Assembly (NCBI GenBank): GCA_964495085.1
Contig: CAZBUK010000020.1
Span: 1 to 51,950 of the forward strand
Direction: 5' to 3'
Origin: CAZBUK01 sp964495085
GTDB lineage: Bacteria; Bacteroidota; Ignavibacteria; T3Sed10-11
DNA: 51,950 bases
This document shows positions 1 to 7,237 of the stretch, piece after piece. How positions within the stretch are numbered: position 1 is the stretch's first letter; each line of letters opens with the position of its first letter. Position numbers and translations under genes: made by a program. The notes under the pieces are model-generated. The model searched no databases. It was given only the letters and a program-made list of their open reading frames with translations, and was not told the DNA's origin.

Positions 1-33
1 GAACTTCTTCACCACCCGATGTAATGATATCAT
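1..33 (-). CDS. 5' end of an unidentified gene, cut by the window edge
   Basis: An ATG at 33 read leftwards gives eleven codons, MISLHRVVKKF, before the sequence stops. The pattern M-I-x-L-x-x-V-x-K-x-F resembles the first beta strand of many ABC transporter ATPases, but eleven residues cannot establish a family. It lies on the same strand and downstream of the two methyltransferase genes, 122 bases after the stop at 156, so it could belong to the same transcript. A GGAAG lies almost against the ATG, too close to be a good ribosome binding site. The 34-155 gap shows nothing else. The call is tentative. Confidence 0.3.
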   Translation of the reverse strand, partial: MISLHRVVKKF

Positions 34-155
34 ACTTCCGATTTCTTGAAAAGGTTTATCCGTCTTGGAATAACCTTAAGTATGATAAAATTTCATATGA
101 GAAGCAATCAGATCCGATACCGGCATGGACGGCTTATAACCGCGGAGATATCCGG

Positions 156-788
156 CTACCGCTTACTTCCCGTTGCGATAAATATGCTTACCCGGGCTTC
201 CTCGCTCCCCGCATCCGACGGACTGCAGCAATCGTCCCCCGCGCAATCGACATGAACCGTTTCCAAGCCCGCATCGGCAAACCAACGCTGCACGTCCTCC
301 CGGCGAAACCCCATCCACCTGTCATGCTGCTCGGTCCGCAGAAATTCAAACGTATGCGAGTCGAGATCGGTTACAACCACCCGGCCTCCCGGTTTCAAGA
401 TACGCGCCATTTCACGGATTGCCGCCGGAGGGTCCTCGACATGATGCAGAAACATATTGGCGAAGACATAATCGACCGAACCGGAATCGATCGGCAGCTC
501 CTCCGCCGAACCCGCACGGCAATCGAGACCGGAATCCGTCCCGAGTTTTTTTTGCAATTGAGCGAGCATCTCCGTCGATTGATCGACCGCGATCACCCTG
601 ACGCCTGCTGCAAGCAGTCCCGATGTGATAAAACCCGTCCCGGCTCCTATATCCGCTGCAATTTTTCCCGCTTCGATCTTCGCCTCCCGGTACGCGGTTT
701 CTCTGACGGAGTCGGGGAAGAATGATTTTCTCATCGAATCCCATCGTGTAGCTACCTCATTGAAGTATTGCATGCTGCTCATGTGCAT
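156..788 (-). CDS. Class I SAM-dependent methyltransferase of the arsenic cluster
   Basis: A 210-residue Rossmann-type methyltransferase. The SAM-binding glycine loop DIGAGTGF lies near residues 47-54, the acidic residue after strand 2 is in VIAVDQS, the post-III region reads LPIDSGSVDYVFANMFLHH, and ARILKPGGRVVVTDL follows. This is the UbiE/MenG-like Methyltransf_11 architecture. The C-terminal half carries an unusual DCAGDDCCS cysteine cluster and ends with SIFIATGSK. It sits 20 bases downstream of arsM on the same strand, so it is very probably co-transcribed. The substrate is unknown; the cysteines and the neighbour suggest a thiol-binding metalloid, which is inference. Three in-frame ATGs (788, 782, 773) could each serve as start; none has a strong ribosome binding site. 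Confidence 0.75.
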   Translation of the reverse strand: MHMSSMQYFNEVATRWDSMRKSFFPDSVRETAYREAKIEAGKIAADIGAGTGFITSGLLAAGVRVIAVDQSTEMLAQLQKKLGTDSGLDCRAGSAEELPIDSGSVDYVFANMFLHHVEDPPAAIREMARILKPGGRVVVTDLDSHTFEFLRTEQHDRWMGFRREDVQRWFADAGLETVHVDCAGDDCCSPSDAGSEEARVSIFIATGSKR

Positions 789-808
789 AATTCCATGCTT
801 ATTGGTGA

Positions 809-1573
809 TTAGGGTTTTTCAGCCGTGATGAGAGCGGAGAAAACGTCTATCCCGGAAGCGTTCTCCGGTAGTACATTCAGTATGCCATCGGCACTTTCAT
901 GCTTCGCCATCACCTTGCCATCGATGAATCCCGCCGTCTCGATCGCCGACAGATATGTTTCCTCCGTTACCGCGCCTGACACGCATCCCGCGTAAAGTGC
1001 GGGATCCTTCCGGTACGATTCGTGGATCGGCGACCTCGATATGATATCCGAGAGAGCGAGCTTCCCCCCTTTTTTCAGAACCCTGAACGCTTCTCTGAAC
1101 ACAGCTTCTTTGTCGGTGCTGAGATTAATGACACAATTCGATATGATAAGATCGACGGAATTGTCTCCAACAGGAAGATGCTCGATTTCGCCGAGACGGA
1201 ATTCAACATTATCGATATCCGCCTTCTCCGCATTCCGCCGGGCTTTCTCGATCATCTCGGGGGTCATATCGACCCCGATTACTTTCCCGTCCTTACCTAC
1301 GAATCCGGAGGCAAGGAAACAGTCGAACCCCGCCCCGCTCCCGAGGTCCAGCACCGTCCATCCTTTCTCTATCTGTATAGCCTTGAAAGGATTACCGCAT
1401 CCCAGTCCCAGATTCGATCCCTCGGGTATGGTATCGAGATCGGCCTGAGAATAACCGAGCTGCAGCGACTGGCAGTCGATACTCGTCGACCCGCCGCAGC
1501 AACCGGATTTCGATCCTAACGCGATACCTGCATATTCCTTACGTACCGCAGTTTTCAATTCTTCGTGTTTCAT
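809..1573 (-). CDS. arsM: Arsenite methyltransferase ArsM
   Basis: A 254-residue enzyme that transfers methyl groups from SAM to trivalent arsenic in the cytoplasm, giving methylated and volatile arsenicals. The SAM loop is LDLGSGAGFD (about residues 76-85), followed by GVDMTPEMIEKAR. The arsenic-coordinating cysteines typical of the family are all visible: Cys25-Cys26 (SGCCGG), Cys34, Cys59 (LGLGCGNP), Cys148 (SNCVINL) and Cys198 (YAGCVSG). The last three lie in the sequence contexts diagnostic for ArsM. The start at 1573 is preceded by GAGGAG at good spacing. It lies between sigZ upstream and a second methyltransferase downstream on the same strand. No arsR, arsB or arsC is in the window, so the operon is detoxification by methylation only, as far as can be seen. 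Confidence 0.93.
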   Translation of the reverse strand: MKHEELKTAVRKEYAGIALGSKSGCCGGSTSIDCQSLQLGYSQADLDTIPEGSNLGLGCGNPFKAIQIEKGWTVLDLGSGAGFDCFLASGFVGKDGKVIGVDMTPEMIEKARRNAEKADIDNVEFRLGEIEHLPVGDNSVDLIISNCVINLSTDKEAVFREAFRVLKKGGKLALSDIISRSPIHESYRKDPALYAGCVSGAVTEETYLSAIETAGFIDGKVMAKHESADGILNVLPENASGIDVFSALITAEKP

Positions 1574-1655
1574 ACGATTACTCCTCTTGATGGGTCCATG
1601 CTTGTTATACTACATGGACGCATGAACCGTAAAAAGGACGCAACGATGGTCGTTC

Positions 1656-2216
1656 TCAGCAGCTGTCCGAGCAGGCGCTACAATCGCGCGGGTGATAGTC
1701 GATCATGGTACCGAGTTGATCGAACTCGAAATGACAGCATCCGAGGAGAAGATCTTTCAGCATCTTTCGGCCGCGCTGGACTCTTGATTTCGCGCCGGAC
1801 ACCGATATGCCGAACCGTTGTGCGATTTCCCGTTGCGGGATATCATGCAGCTCGCTGAGCAACAGCGCTTCGCGATACGGTTCGGGCAGCAGCAGGATCA
1901 TCTCCCCGAGCCCCGCTGCGATTTTCTTCGACGGTTCATCCGTTACATCGGGGGCCGGTAGATCGTCTACCGCTCCGTGAACCTCCCTCCGCGATCGGAG
2001 CCTGTCGAGGATTACATTCCGGGCGATCTGGAATACCCAGCTTTCCAGCTTAGTCTCATCGCGGAGCGAATCAATATTCGCGTGTATTTTTAGGAAAACA
2101 TCGTGAAGAACATCCTCGGCGGTGAGTTCATCGTCCAGACGCCTCGAGATAAACTGCTTTAACCGCGAACGGAATTTTATATAAATATCTTCGAGTCTGC
2201 GTGTGTTTTCTTCCAT
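1656..2216 (-). CDS. sigZ: ECF RNA polymerase sigma factor, SigZ family
   Basis: A 186-residue extracytoplasmic-function sigma factor. Region 2 covers about residues 12-80 (DELTAEDVLHDVFLKIHANID, then ESWVFQIARNVILDRLR), and region 4 about 105-155 (LPEPYREALLLSELHDIPQREIAQRFGIS, then AKSRVQRGRKML). After region 4 comes a tail typical of the SigZ subfamily: CCHFEFD, IDYHPRDC, ending in Cys179, Cys182 and Cys186 with Cys160-Cys161 before it. Such a Cys-rich tail could bind a metal or metalloid. No anti-sigma gene lies beside it. It is 83 bases upstream of arsM on the same strand, so it may drive the methyltransferase genes; this is inference. AGGATA precedes the start codon. Confidence 0.85.
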   Translation of the reverse strand: MEENTRRLEDIYIKFRSRLKQFISRRLDDELTAEDVLHDVFLKIHANIDSLRDETKLESWVFQIARNVILDRLRSRREVHGAVDDLPAPDVTDEPSKKIAAGLGEMILLLPEPYREALLLSELHDIPQREIAQRFGISVSGAKSRVQRGRKMLKDLLLGCCHFEFDQLGTMIDYHPRDCSACSDSC

Positions 2217-2541
2217 GTTCAGTATCCTGCCTCGCTTACCCTATTATTAAATATTGTTCATCCGGGTTTCCTGTAAGAGAAGGATTATAGTAAACAAATT
2301 CAGTCAAATTTATGTTCAATGTGGAGGTTTCTGATTTCGGATTTTAATTTTTGGATTTTCAATACGATATAATTTGTTGCGCTGTTGAAGCGAAAACAGT
2401 CTGACCGTCTCTATGCCCGGATCGAGCAACAGGATTCATGAGCGGCGTCGAACTATCCGGCCTGCAGATTGTTATGTATGATAGCCGCAACATTCCGCAA
2501 GAATAAATAATAATCCATTCAATTCCAAGTCGGAGTATGCC
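2217..2541. other. Divergent intergenic region between sigZ and the hydrolase gene
   Basis: This 325-base AT-rich stretch separates two divergent genes and should hold both promoters. I see no convincing -35/-10 pair, tRNA or conserved reading frame. Around 2340-2362 the short word GGATTTT occurs twice. A 140-codon minus-strand frame crosses it into the hydrolase gene, but it has no family resemblance and is antisense to a well-supported gene. Confidence 0.5.
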
Positions 2542-3378
2542 ATGAAGAATCTGTCCCACGCTGTCCCCTATATGTTCGTTTTCAGCATTCTTTTTTCGGT
2601 AATTCTCTTTGCCCAGGGAACCGTTGCACCCTCCGAAGAGAGGGCGAAGGAAGCCCTGAACAGCTCTCCGAGGCATGGAGAATTCGTCGATGTCTCCTAC
2701 CCCGGACATGAATTTCCGATTAATACCTGGGTGGTATATCCTGAGAGTTCTGGTAAAGCCCCTGCTGTCATCGTGATCCATGAAATATACGGCCTCACCG
2801 ACTGGATCCGGTCTGTTGCCGATCAGCTCGCCGCGGACGGATTTATTGCACTGGCGCCGGACTTCATTTCCGGTCTCGGTCCTGATCTCGGCGGTACCGA
2901 ATCGGTAGAAAGCCGGGACGATATTGTCCGGCTCATTCGCGGTCTGTCTGTAGGGGAGGTTACCTCACGCTTGCATGCCGTCAGGGAGCACGCATTGTCG
3001 ATTCCTGCCGCGAACGGCAAGATAAGCACGATGGGATTTTGCTGGGGAGGTGCAATGAGTTTTCATTATGCGACCGAGCTGCCGGATCTGGATGCGGCAG
3101 TAGTTTATTACGGGACATCCGCACAAACCGACCGGTTACAACATATCTCTGCGCCGGTTCTCGGTCTTTACGGGGAAGACGATGCGCGCGTCAATGTAAC
3201 GATCGAACCCGCGGCGGATGAGATGAAGAGACTGGGAAAACATTTTGAATATCACATCTATCCCGGAGCAGGTCACGGTTTTCTCCGCAACCAATCGGGC
3301 CGCGATGGCGCAAACCTCAATGCAAGCAGTCAGGCATGGCGCGAAACCGTGGAATTCTTGGGCAGGAATTTGAAATAA
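2542..3378 (+). CDS. Exported dienelactone hydrolase-family protein
   Basis: A 278-residue alpha/beta hydrolase. Residues 1-30 form a signal peptide (short basic start, hydrophobic run through FVFSILFSVILFA), so the enzyme acts outside the cytoplasmic membrane. The catalytic triad of the dienelactone hydrolase family is in place: Cys167 in GFCWGG, Asp213 or Asp214 in LYGEDDARVN, and His245 in GAGHGF. The strand VIVIHEIYGLTDWI carries the conserved glutamate of the family. In this family the reaction is hydrolysis of dienelactones or related esters; the true substrate cannot be told from sequence. The gene stands alone on the plus strand, facing guaA, and diverges from sigZ. The ATG at 2542 is the only start that keeps the signal peptide. 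Confidence 0.85.
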   Translation: MKNLSHAVPYMFVFSILFSVILFAQGTVAPSEERAKEALNSSPRHGEFVDVSYPGHEFPINTWVVYPESSGKAPAVIVIHEIYGLTDWIRSVADQLAADGFIALAPDFISGLGPDLGGTESVESRDDIVRLIRGLSVGEVTSRLHAVREHALSIPAANGKISTMGFCWGGAMSFHYATELPDLDAAVVYYGTSAQTDRLQHISAPVLGLYGEDDARVNVTIEPAADEMKRLGKHFEYHIYPGAGHGFLRNQSGRDGANLNASSQAWRETVEFLGRNLK

Positions 3379-3496
3379 CTGCAGGTTGAAACAAGAGAGT
3401 CGAATTTATCCCGATCCGTCAGGCGGAGACCGATACGGACGAAAATAAAACCGGTACTTCGATAATCTATCGGATAATCCGTTTCATACCGTCCGG

Positions 3497-5038
3497 TCAT
3501 TCCCATTCGATAGTCGAAGGCGGCTTCGAGCTGACATCGTAGACGACCCGATTAATACCCTTGACTTCGTTGATAATCCGGGTCGAAGTTTTTGCCAGCA
3601 GATCGTGCGGGAGCTCGGCAAAGTCGGCAGTCATACCGTCGACGCTCGTCACCGCACGTAGAGCCGCGACTTTTTCATACGTACGCTGATCCCCCATGAC
3701 GCCGACCGAGCGGACCGGGAGAAGGACGGCAAATGCCTGCCAGACGAGATCGTAGTATCCGGAGTTTTCCAGCTCCTCGATAAAAATGGCGTCGGCTTCC
3801 TGCAGGAGTCGGACATCTGCGGCATCGACCGGTCCGAGAATCCGCACCGCGAGACCGGGTCCCGGAAACGGATGGCGGTTCAGGAGCCGGGCGGGCACGC
3901 TGAGTTCTCTCCCCACCGCACGAACTTCATCCTTGAACAGTTCGCGAAAGGGCTCGACGAGCTTCAGATGCATCCGTTCGGGCAATCCCCCGACATTATG
4001 ATGGGTTTTAATCGTATGCGAAGGTCCCTTAAACGAAACCGATTCGATGACATCCGGATAGAGCGTACCCTGGGCAAGGAATTCAATTCCGCCGATCTTC
4101 TGCGCTTCCCGTTCGAATATCTCGATGAACGTCGTGCCGATTATCTTACGCTTCTGCTCGGGATCTGCAATACCTGCTAATTTGCCCAGGAAGAGAGCGG
4201 AGGCATCCACAAAATCCAGGTTCATCCGGTATGCATCTCGGAATGTTGCCACCACCGTCGCGCTCTCCCCTTTCCGCATCAACCCCGTATCGATATGAAT
4301 GCAGAATAAATTCTCTCCGACCGCTTTGTGGAGCAGGACGGCCGCGACGGACGAGTCCACGCCGCCGCTCAATGCGAGTATAACCTTTTTCTCTCCGAGC
4401 CGGTCGCGGATCTCAGTTACTGATCGATCTATGAACGAGCCGGCATTCCATCCTCCTTTGCAAGCTGCGACATCGTACAGAAACCTTGAAAGTATTTCTT
4501 TTCCGCGCGGCGTGTGTATGACTTCCGGGTGAAACTGAACGCCGTACATTTTACCCGATATATTGCCGATGACGCAAATCGGAGAATTCGATGATCTCGC
4601 AAGCACCTCAAATCCGGGAGGAATGTTTTTCAAGGCATCTCCATGGCTCATCCAGACGGTAAGAGATTCGCCGGTACGGCTCAACAGGGGAGATTCCTTG
4701 ACAACTTCGATATCAGCCCGCCCGTATTCCCGTTTCGCGGAGCCGTCGACTTCTCCTCCGAGCTGTCGTGCGATAACCTGCAGACCGTAGCAAATTCCGA
4801 GCAGCGGTTTTCTCATGCGGAGTATCCGTTCATCCGGAAGCGGCGCGCCTTCATCGTAGACACTCGAGGGTCCGCCCGAGAGGATGATCGCGGCAGGGTC
4901 GATCTCGCGGACTCTCTCAAAAGATATATTGAACGGGTGGATCTCGGAATAGACGCCGCATTCTCTCACGCGCCGTGCGATCAACTGAGTATACTGCGAT
5001 CCGAAATCCAGAATCAGAACCGTCTCTGTATGTACCAT
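3497..5038 (-). CDS. guaA: GMP synthase (glutamine-hydrolysing)
   Basis: A 513-residue enzyme, full length for the family, converting XMP, glutamine and ATP to GMP in the last step of guanine nucleotide synthesis. The N-terminal class I amidotransferase domain (about 1-195) has the nucleophile Cys83 in GICYGLQ and the His-Glu pair in VQFHPEV. The ATP pyrophosphatase domain follows, with the P-loop SGGVDSSVAA near residue 224. The C-terminal dimerisation domain contains HPFPGPGLA and ends in PPSTIEWE. It is monocistronic as far as can be seen: the neighbour on its right (pgeF) ends 133 bases upstream of the start, and the gene to its left is convergent. Start MVHTETVLILDFGSQYTQ is canonical. 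Confidence 0.97.
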   Translation of the reverse strand: MVHTETVLILDFGSQYTQLIARRVRECGVYSEIHPFNISFERVREIDPAAIILSGGPSSVYDEGAPLPDERILRMRKPLLGICYGLQVIARQLGGEVDGSAKREYGRADIEVVKESPLLSRTGESLTVWMSHGDALKNIPPGFEVLARSSNSPICVIGNISGKMYGVQFHPEVIHTPRGKEILSRFLYDVAACKGGWNAGSFIDRSVTEIRDRLGEKKVILALSGGVDSSVAAVLLHKAVGENLFCIHIDTGLMRKGESATVVATFRDAYRMNLDFVDASALFLGKLAGIADPEQKRKIIGTTFIEIFEREAQKIGGIEFLAQGTLYPDVIESVSFKGPSHTIKTHHNVGGLPERMHLKLVEPFRELFKDEVRAVGRELSVPARLLNRHPFPGPGLAVRILGPVDAADVRLLQEADAIFIEELENSGYYDLVWQAFAVLLPVRSVGVMGDQRTYEKVAALRAVTSVDGMTADFAELPHDLLAKTSTRIINEVKGINRVVYDVSSKPPSTIEWE

Positions 5039-5171
5039 GGATGGTTGCGGATAAAATATTTATTGTGTGTGTAGAGGATAACAATTGGCGTTCCACCCGG
5101 ATTCTGCGTCAAAATATCTTATACCATACAAGAGAACCGGGCGGGCGAGCGACGATTTGGATACCGCGTCA

Positions 5172-5912
5172 TTACGAAGATCGGATTCCGATCACCCCCA
5201 TCATACGCCCGCTCTGTTTTCCATCTCTCCTGTACGAATGGAACAGACCGGGATTACAGATGGTACAACGGTTATCCATCTCTATCTGCGCTTCCGGAAT
5301 ATCGAGCTCCAGGAGCTGACAACGATTAATTCCCGGCACATCGAGCAGAAATTTTCCGTCCCCGTTATCGGCGAGAAATTCTCCGTCGAACAGATGTGCA
5401 ACGTCTCCGCCTACTTCATAGCAGCACTTACCCGCAGCCGGACCGATAAAGACATGCAGATTTGCGGGATCGGATCCCCACTCCTCCGTCAGAAACCGGA
5501 TCATGCGACGAGTGATTCCGTGCCGGGTTCCCTTCCACCCCGCATGCACTCCCGCAACCACGCACGCGGATGGATCGTAGAGAAAGACAGGGGTACAGTC
5601 GGCGACTGTGATGACCAGATATACGCCGGCGACAGAGGTCGCCACCCCGTCGGTATCGGGGAAAGAACCCGGTTCCGAGACGCGTACAATGTGTGCGGTA
5701 TGATTCTGCTGCGGATAGGCGACAGCGGCGGGATCGATTTGCAGACGTCCGAAGAAAAGTTCTCTGTTTCTCACAACATTCAACGGATTATCGCCCACAC
5801 TTTTGCTCAAATTCAGATCAAAGGGGGGAGCACTCACCCCCCCGTTTCGCGTACTCATGCCGAAGACCACGTGATCAAATCTATTAAAGATCTCCGGTCG
5901 AATGATCTCCAT
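5172..5912 (-). CDS. pgeF: Peptidoglycan editing factor PgeF (YfiH/LACC1 family)
   Basis: A 246-residue member of the multicopper-oxidase-like YfiH family, often annotated polyphenol oxidase. In Escherichia coli PgeF removes wrongly incorporated residues from peptidoglycan stem peptides; LACC1 homologues are purine nucleoside phosphorylases. Visible family motifs are STRNGGVS near the N-terminus, the metal-site segment VAGVHAGWKGT, and GPAAGKCCYEVG with its conserved Cys. The ATG shares its A with the TGA of the upstream PLP enzyme (TGATG), so translation is coupled. It is the last gene of the 12318-5172 unit. Coupling to an amino acid enzyme and a histidine kinase suggests cell-wall or amino-acid housekeeping under shared control; that is inference. 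Confidence 0.9.
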   Translation of the reverse strand: MEIIRPEIFNRFDHVVFGMSTRNGGVSAPPFDLNLSKSVGDNPLNVVRNRELFFGRLQIDPAAVAYPQQNHTAHIVRVSEPGSFPDTDGVATSVAGVYLVITVADCTPVFLYDPSACVVAGVHAGWKGTRHGITRRMIRFLTEEWGSDPANLHVFIGPAAGKCCYEVGGDVAHLFDGEFLADNGDGKFLLDVPGINRCQLLELDIPEAQIEMDNRCTICNPGLFHSYRRDGKQSGRMMGVIGIRSS

Positions 5913-7237
5913 CAGGCTGTAATTTTAATGGATTCGAAAGCGGCTTTTAGATCCGTGATGACATCTTCGGGTTTTTCGAGTCCGATGGATAGCCGGATAC
6001 CCCCGGGATCGAGACCCCGTTTAACCTGGTCTTCGGCGGGAATAGCAGAATGCGTCATCGAGCCGGGATGTTCCACCAGCGTACGGATATTACCAAGGCT
6101 CACGGCAAGGGTTATCGTGTAGGCGTGCTCCGCCAGGTAATCGATAAACATCGCGCCGCGCTCTCTCCGCTCCTCGGGCGTATCCCCTTTGAGCGAGAAG
6201 TATATCATCGAACCCGGAGCCAGATTCCCATCGTAGTCGCGCATCTGCCTGAGTGCGATATCGGTGTGCGGGAAGCACTTTGCGCCGGGATAATTAACGT
6301 AATCGACGTCCTCGTGATGGCAGAGATAGTCGGCAAGCTTCTTTGCGGTCTCCTGCTGCCGCCGCATCCGGAGCGGGAGAGTCGGCAGACCGTACACCAG
6401 AATATTCCATGCGCTCTTGGTTCCGAGTGCGGCTCCGAAATCTTTGCGATACATGAGAAGTTTGTCATGACTCCATGCCGGTCCGATGACGACTCCCCCC
6501 ATATCCGTGCCGTATCCGCCGATGTTTTTCGTAAGGGAATGAACGACAAAATCCGCTCCGAGCTCGATAGGCCGCTGGCAGAACGGCGTTGCGAAGGTAT
6601 TGTCTATCACGACGCGGATCTTATGCTGTTCTTCTCTTCCCTCGTTCGCTTCGCGTGCGATCTCGACCACCTCCTGAATGTCGATCAGTTCGAGCGTGGG
6701 ATTAATCGGGGATTCGAAATATATGACTCGCGTCTGGGGAGTGATCGCCTTTCTGATTTCGTCGGTCTGGAGCATGTTGACGAGGCTGACGTCGATCTTA
6801 TATCTCGGATACCAATTCCCGAGCAGTGAATAGGTACAGCCGTACAGAATATTGTGTGCGATGATCTGGTCGCCGGTAGCGGTTAGAATCCCAAACACCG
6901 CCGAGATCGCACCCATGCCGGTTGTGAACGTGACCGCTGCTTCGCCCCGTTCTGCGAAAGCCAGATTTTCCTCGAGGAGTCCCTTGTTCGGTTCTCCCAA
7001 CCGGTCGTAAATGTATATCGGCGACTTCGCTTCGGCGCCTTCCTGGTCCGTATGAGCGAACTCCAGAAATCCCTGAGCGCCGCGCTTGACGTTATCGAGA
7101 CGGAAGGTGGCTGACGATGAGATCGGCGGGAGAAGGTGGTGTGCGAAGTCCCATTGAGGCGAATATGACTTACCGTAGATAAGGTTCGATTCCATGGAAT
7201 AACGGCGTTCGCGGATATCTTTATCATTCTTACTCAT
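5912..7237 (-). CDS. PLP-dependent Cys/Met metabolism enzyme (gamma-lyase or homoserine sulfhydrylase type)
   Basis: A fold-type I pyridoxal-phosphate enzyme of 441 residues. The family landmarks are in order: YDRLGEPNKGLLEENLAF, the cofactor loop TTGMGAISAV, ESPINPTLELID, DNTFATP, and the Schiff-base lysine at about Lys237 in HSLTKNIGGYGTD. The C-terminal segment VSLGNIRTLVEHP matches the substrate-binding arginine region. Candidate reactions are methionine gamma-lyase, cystathionine gamma-synthase or lyase, or O-acetylhomoserine sulfhydrylase; sequence alone does not choose. I take the ATG at 7237 rather than 7264: AGGGA precedes it, and it overlaps the kinase stop as ATGAGTAA, a translational coupling. 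Its own stop overlaps the pgeF start. A 20-30 residue charged leader precedes the conserved fold, slightly longer than usual. Confidence 0.85.
   Translation of the reverse strand: MSKNDKDIRERRYSMESNLIYGKSYSPQWDFAHHLLPPISSSATFRLDNVKRGAQGFLEFAHTDQEGAEAKSPIYIYDRLGEPNKGLLEENLAFAERGEAAVTFTTGMGAISAVFGILTATGDQIIAHNILYGCTYSLLGNWYPRYKIDVSLVNMLQTDEIRKAITPQTRVIYFESPINPTLELIDIQEVVEIAREANEGREEQHKIRVVIDNTFATPFCQRPIELGADFVVHSLTKNIGGYGTDMGGVVIGPAWSHDKLLMYRKDFGAALGTKSAWNILVYGLPTLPLRMRRQQETAKKLADYLCHHEDVDYVNYPGAKCFPHTDIALRQMRDYDGNLAPGSMIYFSLKGDTPEERRERGAMFIDYLAEHAYTITLAVSLGNIRTLVEHPGSMTHSAIPAEDQVKRGLDPGGIRLSIGLEKPEDVITDLKAAFESIKITA

Noticed and set aside
24..725. A 233-codon plus-strand frame
   Set aside because: Antisense to the methyltransferase at 156-788; no family pattern and an Arg-rich, low-complexity composition.
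5085..6122. A 345-codon plus-strand frame
   Set aside because: Antisense to pgeF and the PLP enzyme, both with clear family motifs; composition is that of a shadow frame.
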